This document shows, piece by piece, positions 1-6,627 of a stretch of 11,105 bases of DNA (the stretch's first letter is position 1; each line of letters starts with the position of its first letter). The stretch comes from an uncultured bacterium (lineage in GTDB: Bacteria > Patescibacteria > Microgenomatia > Levybacterales > UBA12049), in NCBI GenBank assembly GCA_946885425.1, contig CAMPGJ010000028.1, forward strand, positions 1 through 11,105. The letters are read 5' to 3'. The position numbers were made by a program, and so were the translations under genes. The notes beneath the pieces were generated by a model, which searched no databases, had not been told where the DNA came from, and saw only the letters and a program-made list of their open reading frames with translations.

Positions 1-130
1 AAGTCAATATTGGATTTGAAAGTTAGATAATAGAAAATAGTCCGTAATAAAAATTATAAGACAGTATGTTATAGATCGGTATCTACTGGTGAATACTATG
101 CAAGCTCTTTGGAACGTACCTATAATTACA

Positions 131-157
131 GCAGAGTGATTGCCCCTCTGCTTTTTT
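131..157 (+). terminator. Rho-independent terminator
   Basis: A perfect 6-bp stem (GCAGAG at 131-136, CTCTGC at 146-151) with a 9-nt loop is followed directly by six T residues (152-157). This is the classical intrinsic terminator on the + strand. It would end a transcript entering from the left of the window; no gene upstream of it can be recognised in bases 1-130, so the transcript may be a 3' untranslated tail or an unidentified small RNA. It also insulates the promoter that starts about 20 bases later. Confidence 0.8.
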
Positions 158-176
158 AGTAGTTTTCACAGAGCTG

Positions 177-205
177 TTGACAAGAATAAAAGTTCTTGTT
201 AGAAT
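177..205 (+). promoter_or_regulatory. Sigma70-type promoter with overlapping palindromic operator
   Basis: A consensus -35 box TTGACA (177-182) is followed after exactly 17 nt by TAGAAT (200-205), five of six matches to TATAAT. Inside it lies a perfect inverted repeat ACAAGAA (180-186) / TTCTTGT (193-199) separated by 6 nt, covering the 3' half of the -35 box and the spacer. A further TTCTTG box is at 243-248 in the transcribed leader. The placement is typical of a repressor operator; the regulator is not in this window. It should drive the PLP decarboxylase gene, with transcription starting near 212 and an 80-nt leader. Confidence 0.7.
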
Positions 206-286
206 GGTATTTAGATTCATTTTTTAGAATAGATTAGGTTTATTCTTGAAGTGGATATAGTTGCCCGCTAAAAAGCCGGAATAGTT

Positions 287-291
287 AGGAG
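287..291 (+). promoter_or_regulatory. Ribosome binding site AGGAG for the decarboxylase
   Basis: AGGAG ends 1 nt before the ATG at 293 and 4 nt before the ATG at 296. The second spacing is the more usable, so translation may begin at Met2. This is one of only a few clear Shine-Dalgarno sites in the window. Confidence 0.6.
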
Positions 292-292
292 T

Positions 293-1513
293 ATGATGAA
301 GTCTTTAGATAAGTTGCAGAAAATAATAGAGAGTGATCCAACCGAGAAAAAAAATATAGGATCGTTTACCGCAATACATACCAATCCCGTAGTTACCCAT
401 AACCTTTTTCACTACCTTAATAAAAACCTCGTAGACAAAAAAGGGTATAAATCTTTGACTCTTTTCGAAAAGGAAATAGATAAATTTTTTAAGAAAGCTT
501 TTGATAATCAGGATGGTAGTACCATCGTTACCTCAGGATCGACAGAGAGTGTTCTTTTAGCGTTTCATTATGCAAGAGAGAAAGCGCGTGAAGAAAAAAA
601 TATAACTACACCAAATATACTCATACCTGAAAGCGCGCATTATAGTTTAGGTAGATGTGCACGAATGATTGGTCTTGATGTAAGGACAATTCCTGTAAAT
701 AGTGAGGGACAAATTGATATAGAAGAGGTAAGACGACAGGTAGACAGCAATACAATTCTTATCGTTGGTGTATTGGTGACGACAGAACTGGGTATTGTCG
801 ATGATTTGGTAGCGTTGGATAACATTGCAAAAGCGAATAATACAGAAATCCATGTAGATGCCGCAATCGGAGGATTTATTATTCCTTATCTCGAGACAAA
901 TCTGCAATATAAATTTTCTCAGTTGACGAGTATGGCGTCTATGAATATATCAGGACACAAATTTGGTCTTTCTCTTTGTGGATGCGGTATCTTGATGCTG
1001 CGTGATAAGAAGATTACCGAAAAGTATACAGAAGAAATTGTTTACCTTGCCTCCGGAACAAAACGAATGGATAACTTTATGGTGACCAGTTCTGCTCTTG
1101 GGATGTTTAGTATGTATGCAAATATTTTTCTCTACGGTGTGCGTGGCTACAAGCAATTCGCTAAAAAGTATATGAAGACAAAGAAGGAATTATTGAAGAG
1201 GCTAACCAATCTTGGTATTGATTGCTTCCCAGGAAATGAATATTCACCACATATCTTTATGTACGGTGATGATATAGAAAAGCTTTCAGGGTTTCTTGAA
1301 CACAAGGGATGGGTACAGCATGTTTATAAAGCCAAGGGATTTAAATATCCAGGTATCCGGGTGGTGATCAAGAAAGGACAGAATAGAAGGCTTCTCACAG
1401 AATTTGTAGAGGACGTGAAACAATATGTAGATAGCCATAGAAAAGCTCATAGAAGACAGCATACTCATGTGGAGGCGCCAGTCGTTTCTGTTGCTGCTTC
1501 AAAAGTTAATTAA
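293..1513 (+). CDS. Group II PLP-dependent decarboxylase (MfnA / tyrosine decarboxylase-like)
   Basis: A cytosolic pyridoxal-phosphate enzyme of fold type I, 406 aa, about the length of archaeal MfnA. Visible motifs in order are the phosphate-binding TSGSTES (80-86), His116 where the ring-stacking histidine is expected, HVDAA (187-191) with Asp189 for the pyridine nitrogen, and SGHKFG with Lys223 as the Schiff-base lysine. The stretch TTELG...HVDAAIGGF matches the MfnA/tyrosine decarboxylase family closely. The family removes the alpha-carboxyl of an amino acid (tyrosine, aspartate or glutamate); the substrate here cannot be read from sequence. MfnA uses a DPHK context around the lysine, whereas here it is SGHK, so the substrate may differ. 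The last 25 or so residues are basic then Ala/Val/Ser-rich and look like an added tail. The gene stands alone behind its own regulated promoter. The ATG at 296 is an alternative start, better spaced from AGGAG. Confidence 0.85.
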   Translation: MMKSLDKLQKIIESDPTEKKNIGSFTAIHTNPVVTHNLFHYLNKNLVDKKGYKSLTLFEKEIDKFFKKAFDNQDGSTIVTSGSTESVLLAFHYAREKAREEKNITTPNILIPESAHYSLGRCARMIGLDVRTIPVNSEGQIDIEEVRRQVDSNTILIVGVLVTTELGIVDDLVALDNIAKANNTEIHVDAAIGGFIIPYLETNLQYKFSQLTSMASMNISGHKFGLSLCGCGILMLRDKKITEKYTEEIVYLASGTKRMDNFMVTSSALGMFSMYANIFLYGVRGYKQFAKKYMKTKKELLKRLTNLGIDCFPGNEYSPHIFMYGDDIEKLSGFLEHKGWVQHVYKAKGFKYPGIRVVIKKGQNRRLLTEFVEDVKQYVDSHRKAHRRQHTHVEAPVVSVAASKVN

Positions 1514-1642
1514 CTAAACTTACTCCTTCCTTACCAAATTTTGCCTCTGTTATCACCGTCGAGCTATAGAATAGTTGAATGTTCCAATATTTATCCCAAT
1601 TATTCCAATCTTTTTTTACAGTGCTTTCAGCAGACGTAAAGT

Positions 1643-1672
1643 GAATTGAGAATTGAGACATGAGAATTGAGA
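1643..1672. repeat. Short GAATTGAG tandem repeats in the intergenic region
   Basis: Three near-identical units GAATTGA(GA) occur at 1643-1649, 1650-1658 and 1664-1672. They lie in the gap between the decarboxylase stop (1513) and the 3' end of the minus-strand small gene (1680). The rest of 1514-1679 shows no gene, no clear hairpin and no terminator. Confidence 0.6.
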
Positions 1673-1679
1673 AATACGA

Positions 1680-1937
1680 CTAGTCTTTTTTCCAAGCATA
1701 TTTGTAGTTGCTGAAGATGGTGTGTCGGACGCGAGGTTTTGTTTTATTAATTGCATCCTGTTTTAGCTCTTGATGTGAACTATCTCTAAAAACTGTCAAT
1801 GAATCAGATGAATAAACCATTATTCCTATTATTTCACCAGAAAGTTTAGGGCTCCGAAGTTCGACATCTTTTGGTGGCGCAGGTTCTCTTTTGCCCGGGA
1901 TAATTCCTAAAAAATATTTTCTTTTTTCCACCGCCAT
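1680..1937 (-). CDS. Small hypothetical protein, 85 aa
   Basis: I do not recognise this protein. It is 85 aa and basic (many Lys and Arg), with no Cys, no membrane segment and no signal peptide. It starts MAVEKRKYFLG and ends in an aromatic stretch, SNYKYAWKKD. The open frame runs 17 codons further upstream to an ATG at 1988, but the ATG at 1937 is preferred because a consensus TATAAT lies 6 nt before it, the same arrangement as several other genes in the window. It is divergent from clpB, with 79 bp between the two starts, so it shares the intergenic region holding the CIRCE-like element. A real but unknown gene is likelier than a chance frame, mainly because of the promoter placement. Confidence 0.5.
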   Translation of the reverse strand: MAVEKRKYFLGIIPGKREPAPPKDVELRSPKLSGEIIGIMVYSSDSLTVFRDSSHQELKQDAINKTKPRVRHTIFSNYKYAWKKD

Positions 1938-1943
1938 TATTTG

Positions 1944-1949
1944 ATTATA
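1944..1949 (-). promoter_or_regulatory. -10 box TATAAT of the small minus-strand gene
   Basis: Reads TATAAT on the minus strand, ending 6 nt before the ATG at 1937. No good -35 box is seen at 16-18 nt. The position predicts transcription starting at or next to the A of the start codon. Confidence 0.5.
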
Positions 1950-1974
1950 CAATATTAAAGGACACCCTGATATT

Positions 1975-2001
1975 CTAGCACTTGACAAGATAGACTGCCA
2001 A
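1975..2001 (+). promoter_or_regulatory. CIRCE-like heat-shock operator (HrcA site)
   Basis: CTAGCACTT, exactly 9 nt, then GACTGCCAA. The CIRCE consensus is TTAGCACTC-N9-GAGTGCTAA; each half here matches at 7 of 9 positions and the spacer length is exact. It overlaps the -35 box of clpB, where a repressor would block RNA polymerase. The two halves are only partly complementary to each other (5 of 9), so this is a degenerate site. HrcA is known to repress chaperone genes through CIRCE; no hrcA gene is in the window. Confidence 0.55.
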
Positions 2002-2010
2002 TTGTAAAAT
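1982..2010 (+). promoter_or_regulatory. clpB promoter, predicted leaderless
   Basis: TTGACA (1982-1987), 17 nt, TAAAAT (2005-2010). The -10 box ends 6 nt before the clpB ATG, so transcription should start at or within a base of the start codon. No Shine-Dalgarno is present. Confidence 0.7.
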
Positions 2011-2016
2011 ATTGTT

Positions 2017-4164
2017 ATGGATAATATTCAGGATATGCTTAAGCCGGTATCGCCAGCTGAAGCGCTTAAAAAATTCACGATTAACCTCACAAACTCTGCT
2101 AAACAGAACAAAATTGATCCGGTAATCGGTCGCGAAGTTGAGATTCGTCGGGTTATGGAAATCTTGTCCCGCCGAACTAAAAATAACCCCATTTTGATTG
2201 GTGATCCTGGTGTGGGAAAAACAGCGATTGTTGAAGGGCTTGCGCAAAAAATTGTTGAAGGACTGGTGCCTACATCGCTTAAGGAAAAAGAAGTTATTGT
2301 ATTAGATTTTGCCCAGCTTCTTGCAGGCGCTAAGTTCCGGGGTGAGTTTGAAGAGCGGCTTAAAGCAGTTATTAAGGCTGTTGAAGAATCAAATGGAAAG
2401 TATGTAATGTTTATTGATGAGCTACATACTTTGGTGGGTGGTGGAGCGGCAGAGGGATCGGTAGACGCTGCAAATATGTTAAAACCTGCTTTGGCTAGAG
2501 GCGCGCTTCGGATGATTGGAGCTACTACAGTCAACGAATACCGTAAGTATATCGAAAAAGATCCAGCACTTGCCCGCCGTTTTCAGCCGGTATTGGTTGA
2601 AGAGCCAACTATTGAAGATACGATTTCAATTCTCCGTGGCATCAAGCAAAAATATGAAGTTCATCATGGTATCCGTATCACCGATAATGCTCTAATAGCC
2701 GCATCCAAACTTTCTGCGCAGTATATCCCTCAACGTTTTTTGCCGGATAAAGCAATTGATTTAGTTGATGAGGCAGCTGCTGCTATCAAAATAGAAACTG
2801 AAAGCATGCCGGCTGAATTAGATGCATTAAAGCGCAAGATTACACAAGTAGAGATTGAACTGGCAGCATTGAAGCGCGAAAAAACAGATATTGCTAAAAA
2901 CAGAAAAGAACAGCAGGAAAAAGAAGTTGAAAAGCTAAAAAAAGAAGCTGCAACTATTGAAGATAGATGGCAGAAGCAGAAAGAAACTATCCAAAAGATT
3001 CAGGAAATGCGTGCAAAACTTGATGCTTTCCGTATTGAACTCGAGAAAGCTGAACGCGATGTGGATCTCCAGAAAGCTGCTGAGATAAAGTATGGGAAAA
3101 TTCCTGAACTTGAGAAAAAATTAACAGAATTGCATGACGAGTGGGATAAGATTCCATCTGAAGAACGAGTATTACGAGAGGAAGTCGATGAGGATGATAT
3201 AGCCAAGGTTGTCAGTCGATGGACAGGGATACCAGTACAGCGTATGCTTTCAAGTGAGTCAGAGCGACTACTCAATCTTGAGGATGAGATGAAGAAGCAA
3301 GTGATAGGACAAGATGAGGCAGTAGAAGCTGTTTCTCGTGCTATTAGACGTTCTCGTTCAGGATTGGGTGAGAAGAATAAACCAATTGGTTCATTTCTTT
3401 TCTTAGGTCCGACAGGCGTCGGAAAAACAGAAACAGCGAAAGCACTTGCAAGGATTTTGTTTAATGATGAACATGCGATGACGAGAATCGATATGAGCGA
3501 ATATATGGAATCACATTCGGTTGCTCGTTTAATTGGTGCACCTCCTGGTTATGTAGGTTATGAAGAAGGCGGCCAATTGACCGAAGCAGTCCGTCGTCGT
3601 CCATATTCGGTTATTCTCTTTGATGAAGTAGAAAAAGCCCATCCGCAAGTATTCAACATTTTCTTGCAGCTTTTGGATGAAGGCAGATTAACTGATAGTA
3701 AAGGTGTGACAGTTGATTTTAGAAACACTATCATTATCTTGACCAGTAATTTGGGAAGTGAGATATTAAAGGGAGAATCTGTTTCTACTGAATCAAAAGA
3801 AGAAAAGAAAAAACAGGTATGGGATGTTCTACACCGGCATTTCAAGCCGGAGTTTCTTAATAGACTTGAATCGGTTGTGATTTACAACAATCTTTCGCCA
3901 AAAGATTTAGTAAAAATTACCGAGCAGCAGTTACAAGATGTAAAGATCCGGATGCAGGAGAACGACATCGACCTACGTGTCAACGACGACGTTGCTATGT
4001 ACTTTGCAGAAATTGGTTACGACCCGGTTTTTGGTGCCAGACCATTGAGAAGAGCTATTGAAGAAAAGCTAGTCGACGAAATCGCCATGCGTATAATTGA
4101 AGGAACCGTCAAGCCAGGAGATGTTATAGAGCCTCAGGTAAAGGATGAGAAAATTATTATCTAA
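2017..4164 (+). CDS. clpB: ATP-dependent chaperone ClpB, N-domain-less
   Basis: A cytosolic hexameric AAA+ disaggregase that threads aggregated proteins through its pore with DnaK. Two ATPase modules are visible: Walker A GDPGVGKT (62-69) with Walker B IDE (Asp134, Glu135), and Walker A GPTGVGKT (464-471) with Walker B FDE (Asp536, Glu537). Between them, about 265-385, is a long charged coiled coil: the full-length ClpB middle domain, much longer than in ClpC. No IGF/VGF-type ClpP-docking tripeptide is seen in the second module, which argues against a protease partner. At 715 aa it is about 150 shorter than typical ClpB because the Clp_N substrate-binding domain is absent; the protein begins 35 residues before the first ATPase core. 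The first pore loop reads [11 protein letters not shown], with Phe where ClpB usually has Tyr. The start is fixed by the promoter just upstream. The N-domain-free form resembles the short ClpB isoform known from other bacteria. Confidence 0.95.
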   Translation: MDNIQDMLKPVSPAEALKKFTINLTNSAKQNKIDPVIGREVEIRRVMEILSRRTKNNPILIGDPGVGKTAIVEGLAQKIVEGLVPTSLKEKEVIVLDFAQLLAGAKFRGEFEERLKAVIKAVEESNGKYVMFIDELHTLVGGGAAEGSVDAANMLKPALARGALRMIGATTVNEYRKYIEKDPALARRFQPVLVEEPTIEDTISILRGIKQKYEVHHGIRITDNALIAASKLSAQYIPQRFLPDKAIDLVDEAAAAIKIETESMPAELDALKRKITQVEIELAALKREKTDIAKNRKEQQEKEVEKLKKEAATIEDRWQKQKETIQKIQEMRAKLDAFRIELEKAERDVDLQKAAEIKYGKIPELEKKLTELHDEWDKIPSEERVLREEVDEDDIAKVVSRWTGIPVQRMLSSESERLLNLEDEMKKQVIGQDEAVEAVSRAIRRSRSGLGEKNKPIGSFLFLGPTGVGKTETAKALARILFNDEHAMTRIDMSEYMESHSVARLIGAPPGYVGYEEGGQLTEAVRRRPYSVILFDEVEKAHPQVFNIFLQLLDEGRLTDSKGVTVDFRNTIIILTSNLGSEILKGESVSTESKEEKKKQVWDVLHRHFKPEFLNRLESVVIYNNLSPKDLVKITEQQLQDVKIRMQENDIDLRVNDDVAMYFAEIGYDPVFGARPLRRAIEEKLVDEIAMRIIEGTVKPGDVIEPQVKDEKIII

Positions 4165-4215
4165 TTGGCCTTCCATGTCCACTTGTATTCCGTCTGCGTG
4201 AAAATCAAAATCTAG

Positions 4216-4221
4216 TATAAT
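4216..4221 (+). promoter_or_regulatory. -10 box TATAAT of rnhA, predicted leaderless
   Basis: A perfect TATAAT ends 7 nt before the rnhA ATG (4229). No good -35 box is seen. There is no Shine-Dalgarno before the ATG. Bases 4165-4215, after clpB, show no clear terminator. Confidence 0.6.
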
Positions 4222-4228
4222 AAGTATT

Positions 4229-4936
4229 ATGGAAAATGAAATTTGTAAACAGTGTGGGAGGAAGTTAGTTGTTAAAGCTACGAAGAAGAGTGCTGCGCAG
4301 TTAAAGAAGGCGTTTTATTATTCTGCCTATTATTACTGCAATTACTGTCAGAAGTTGTATCATGATGAGAAGTTTAAGGTAGTAAATGGGCAGCTGGATC
4401 TGTCATCCTGGAGTGGCAAGGGCCACGATAGGATCTCACAAGATGGGGCTTCTATCGCTGCGCCGGATGCTGCAAAAGTTCCGGCTTCGCTCCAGAATGA
4501 CAAGAACGGAGTGCACATCTGGACTGATGGGGCTTGTACGAATAATGGGTATCCAAATGCAAAGGCTGCTTGGGCATTTGTTGCCCATTCGGCGGGCTCA
4601 GCGTCTGCGACTGGTGAAGAGGAGCAAGCCGGATTAGTGCCAGGCAAGCAGACAAATAATCGGGCTGAAGGATTGGCTGTATATTATGCGCTGAAATGGG
4701 CTGCTGAGAAGGGATATAAGAAAGTTAAGCTGCATACAGATAGCCAGATTTCTTTATTTAATCTTGCAAAGCCGGCATATAAGGTCGTAGCAAATCGGGA
4801 AATTTTCGAACAAATAGAAAAAGTTATTATAGATAATTCTTTAGACGTCACGTATGTTAAAGTCCTTGGACATTCGGGAGATCCCAACAATGAGCGAGCA
4901 GATAAGCTAGCAAATGGATTAGCTACTGCAAAATGA
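4229..4936 (+). CDS. rnhA: Ribonuclease HI with N-terminal zinc ribbon
   Basis: Cleaves the RNA strand of RNA-DNA hybrids in the cytosol (Okazaki primers, R-loops), using two Mg2+ ions. Residues 1-45 carry two CxxC pairs (Cys6/Cys9 and Cys37/Cys40), a four-cysteine zinc-ribbon-like module. The catalytic domain runs from about residue 95 to the end with the full active site: Asp100 in WTDGAC, Glu147 in NNRAEG, Asp171 in HTDSQ, Asp225 in ERADKLANG, plus His215 in LGHSGD. At 235 aa it is longer than E. coli RNase HI (155 aa) because of the ribbon and a linker. About residues 59-91 of that linker are encoded by a palindromic repeat element (4402-4501) that stays in frame. It lies 64 bp after clpB but has its own -10 box. 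Confidence 0.9.
   Translation: MENEICKQCGRKLVVKATKKSAAQLKKAFYYSAYYYCNYCQKLYHDEKFKVVNGQLDLSSWSGKGHDRISQDGASIAAPDAAKVPASLQNDKNGVHIWTDGACTNNGYPNAKAAWAFVAHSAGSASATGEEEQAGLVPGKQTNNRAEGLAVYYALKWAAEKGYKKVKLHTDSQISLFNLAKPAYKVVANREIFEQIEKVIIDNSLDVTYVKVLGHSGDPNNERADKLANGLATAK
4402..4501. repeat. Palindromic element embedded in rnhA
   Basis: The ends are inverted copies: GTCATCCTGGAG (4402-4413) against CTCCAGAATGAC (4490-4501), 11 of 12 bases complementary. It encodes the Ser/Gly/Ala-rich, uncharacteristic linker between the zinc ribbon and the RNase H fold. It has the same GTCAT...ATGAC ends as elements in the FemABX and uvrD genes. Confidence 0.7.
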
Positions 4937-4951
4937 GAAAATTACTGATTG

Positions 4952-5001
4952 CTTATTACTAATTGCTAATTTTGAATATGGTTGTCTTAATTAGTAATAA
5001 G
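4952..5001. repeat. Inverted repeat between convergent genes, possible two-way terminator
   Basis: CTTATTACTAATT (4952-4964) and AATTAGTAATAAG (4989-5001) form a perfect 13-bp AT-only-but-one stem with a 24-nt loop. It lies between the stop of rnhA and the stop of the minus-strand membrane protein gene, where a bidirectional terminator would be expected. There is no following T-run, so termination is unproven. Confidence 0.6.
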
Positions 5002-5030
5002 GAATTAGTATTAGTAATGAGGAATTACTT
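4991..5030. repeat. 20-bp imperfect direct repeat
   Basis: Two adjoining 20-nt units, both beginning TTAGTAAT (4991-5010 and 5011-5030), agree at 16 positions. The second copy runs over the stop codon of the minus-strand membrane protein gene. Confidence 0.5.
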
Positions 5031-5654
5031 ATCTTCCTCCAATAGCTTCTTCACCACCTTCTTTCTATGTTTTTCTTCTTCTTTTCCAATATCCATGGAA
5101 ATGCGTGTTGCTGCAATGAGGCTAAGGAATAGGGCTGAATAAACAAAAAGGTAAGACAGGAAAGAGAATGGTTGGGAAATAAAATAATATATAATTCCTG
5201 TTGGCAGTAGAAAAAAAACATATGCCCGGATCCAGTCGTTATTAAAAGAATGTCTTAATTTTCTCGGAAGGTGGTTTTTCGCGTAATCAAATAGACGAGG
5301 TTCAATATAAATATAAAGAAGAATAGAAACATATAATACACAGGCATAAAATGTATTTTGCACGGCTGCATTTAGTCCTCCTACTGCATAGCTCCAGAGG
5401 AATACACAGGCTAATAATGCAAAAAAAGTATATTTGATGATTATTTTCGGTTTTAACTTAATATAATGAAGAACATCCGGGATAAAGGAATGGTCAAGCC
5501 ATTCTTCGGCATCTTTTTCTTTGGCTGCTTCTTCAAATTCTTTTTTTAGCCAATCCTCTTTGTCATGTTGGGCCAATCTATAAAAATAAAAGCAAAGAAA
5601 TCCTATCGCAACAAGTGAGAAAATGATAAAGACTAGATTTAATAGATCCACCAT
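5025..5654 (-). CDS. Multi-pass membrane protein of unknown function
   Basis: I do not recognise a family. The 209-aa protein has about five hydrophobic segments that should span the cytoplasmic membrane: roughly 4-25, 71-90, 100-117, 142-160 and 163-183. Between the first two is a charged, acidic and probably helical loop (28-70), and the C-terminus (190-209) is a highly charged Lys/Glu tail, probably cytoplasmic. No enzymatic motif, no cysteine cluster and no conserved transport signature is visible. The start is supported by a TTGACA -35 box whose -10 partner ends 6 nt before the ATG. It is convergent with rnhA and divergent from sodN (93 bp between starts), so a shared stress role with SodN is possible but only inferred from position. 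Confidence 0.8.
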   Translation of the reverse strand: MVDLLNLVFIIFSLVAIGFLCFYFYRLAQHDKEDWLKKEFEEAAKEKDAEEWLDHSFIPDVLHYIKLKPKIIIKYTFFALLACVFLWSYAVGGLNAAVQNTFYACVLYVSILLYIYIEPRLFDYAKNHLPRKLRHSFNNDWIRAYVFFLLPTGIIYYFISQPFSFLSYLFVYSALFLSLIAATRISMDIGKEEEKHRKKVVKKLLEEDK

Positions 5655-5660
5655 AGTTTA

Positions 5661-5689
5661 AGCGTAGTATATCTTTCCTGTGGTGTCAA
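5661..5689 (-). promoter_or_regulatory. Promoter of the membrane protein gene, predicted leaderless
   Basis: On the minus strand: TTGACA (5689-5684), 17 nt, TACGCT (5666-5661), then 6 nt to the ATG at 5654. The -35 is perfect; the -10 keeps only the T, A and final T of the consensus. A TATACT also occurs in the spacer but at only 12 nt from the -35 box. Confidence 0.55.
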
Positions 5690-5712
5690 TTTTTTTCTTA
5701 CTAACCTATGAC

Positions 5713-5741
5713 TTGATTTCCCACGCGCGAAAAGCTATCAT
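5713..5741 (+). promoter_or_regulatory. sodN promoter, predicted leaderless
   Basis: TTGATT (5713-5718), 17 nt, TATCAT (5736-5741), then 6 nt to the ATG at 5748. There is no Shine-Dalgarno. No NikR- or Nur-like palindrome was recognised here. Confidence 0.6.
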
Positions 5742-5747
5742 TTCTTC

Positions 5748-6248
5748 ATGAAGCAGATTTTGTTAAGTTTAATTTCTTCGCTCGTACCTTCGCAAAAGGC
5801 ATATGCTCATTGTGACCTTCCTTGTGGTATTTATGATCCACATCAGGCACAATTGGCAGCTCATACTGTGGTCCGGATGACCCAGATTTTAAATGATGTT
5901 CATGCAGAAGATGGTGATAATAGTGATAAGAAGTTAGTGCATGATATTGTTCGTGCGACAAAAATAAAAGAGGAACATGCAGAGATCGTGAAGCATGAGA
6001 TTAGGGTTATCTGGGCTGACTATTTTAAGCCTGAACATTTTGAGAAGTATCCAGACCTTCACGAAAAGGTATTTGCTATCATGAAAGCTGCATCAAAAGC
6101 CCGACAGAATATTGATATCGATGCAGCAAATGAATTGCTTGCCAAAGTACAAGAATTCTCAGAATTATTCTGGAAAACAAAAAATCGTGAGACTGTAAGG
6201 GTCGCATCAGGATATCCAACAGGAGGCGAGATGGTCCTTCCAAAATGA
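5748..6248 (+). CDS. sodN: Nickel superoxide dismutase precursor
   Basis: Converts superoxide to hydrogen peroxide and oxygen at a nickel centre; the family works as a homohexamer of four-helix bundles. The decisive evidence is the nickel hook HCDLPCGIYDP at residues 21-31: after cleavage before His21, the ligands would be His1, Cys2 and Cys6 of the mature chain. The later block DYFKPEHFEKYPDLHE is also typical of SodN. The 20-residue leader is lysine, then a hydrophobic run (ILLSLISSLV), then AYA before His21, so it resembles a short Sec signal with an Ala-x-Ala site; in Streptomyces the leader is 14 residues and is removed in the cytosol. The mature part (146 aa) is longer than Streptomyces SodN (about 117) through an insertion after helix 1 and an extra C-terminal tail of about 20 residues. 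sodX follows at once. Confidence 0.93.
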   Translation: MKQILLSLISSLVPSQKAYAHCDLPCGIYDPHQAQLAAHTVVRMTQILNDVHAEDGDNSDKKLVHDIVRATKIKEEHAEIVKHEIRVIWADYFKPEHFEKYPDLHEKVFAIMKAASKARQNIDIDAANELLAKVQEFSELFWKTKNRETVRVASGYPTGGEMVLPK

Positions 6249-6263
6249 TTTGGATTTGGAAGG

Positions 6264-6294
6264 AATATCCAATGTCAAATATCCAATATCAAAT
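6264..6294 (+). repeat. 31-bp inverted repeat, left copy (over the sodX start)
   Basis: This copy matches the reverse complement of 6584-6614 at 30 of 31 positions, with 24 uninterrupted matches (6271-6294 against 6584-6607). It contains the likely sodX start codon at 6272. It is built of ATATCCAAT/ATATCAAAT-like units. Confidence 0.8.
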
Positions 6295-6589
6295 ATCAAA
6301 TTTTTCCCCCCTTTTAAAATTTAAAATATCCGGTCACAGTATGGAGCCAACGATACAAGCCGGCAGTAGCGTTTTGGTAAGTTCATTTCCTTATCTATTA
6401 AATTCTCCCAAGATTGATGATATAGTTGCTGTAAAATTTGATGGGAAAGTGCTTATAAAAAGAGTAGGAGAAATAGAAAAAAATAAATATTTTATAACCG
6501 GAGATAATCCCAACGATAGCTATGATAGCCGGAGATTTGGTATGATTGGAAGACGAGATATCATTGGCAAGGTTATTCGTATCATTTGA
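6272..6589 (+). CDS. sodX: SodX, nickel superoxide dismutase maturation protease (S26 family)
   Basis: A small signal-peptidase-like serine protease that removes the SodN leader to expose the N-terminal nickel-binding histidine. It has the S26 boxes: SGHSMEPT with catalytic Ser23, VLIKRV with catalytic Lys63 (numbered from 6272), and the GDNPNDSYDSRRFG box. At 105 aa it has no membrane anchor, so it should act in the cytosol. Start choice: the ATG at 6272 has AAGGA (6260-6264) 7 nt upstream, whereas the longer in-frame ATG at 6245 overlaps the sodN stop (ATGA) but lacks a ribosome binding site; it would add nine residues (MIWIWKEYP). Coupling through ATGA remains possible. Its start and stop codons lie inside the two copies of a 31-bp inverted repeat. 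Confidence 0.88.
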   Translation: MSNIQYQISNFSPLLKFKISGHSMEPTIQAGSSVLVSSFPYLLNSPKIDDIVAVKFDGKVLIKRVGEIEKNKYFITGDNPNDSYDSRRFGMIGRRDIIGKVIRII

Positions 6590-6614
6590 TATTGGATATT
6601 TGACATTAGATATT
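6584..6614 (-). repeat. 31-bp inverted repeat, right copy (over the sodX stop)
   Basis: Reverse-complement partner of 6264-6294. It includes the TGA stop of sodX (6587-6589). Two ATATTGGATATTT units (6589-6601 and 6610-6622) follow each other here, and the second leads directly into the next gene, where GATATT (6616-6621) could serve as a weak -10 box 6 nt before the ATG at 6628. Confidence 0.8.
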
Positions 6615-6627
6615 GGATATTTAACTC

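Noticed and set aside
1..130. Possible structured RNA or riboswitch before the terminator
   Set aside because: No recognisable motif, no tRNA arm and only 4-bp pairings could be found; the terminator alone does not identify an RNA gene.
2028..2534. 168-codon open frame antisense to clpB
   Set aside because: It lies wholly within the ClpB coding sequence, its peptide is Ser/Thr/Pro-rich in the way mirror frames are, and the sense strand encodes a certain ClpB.
4991..5030. CRISPR-like repeat array
   Set aside because: Only two adjoining imperfect AT-rich copies without spacers and without cas genes.
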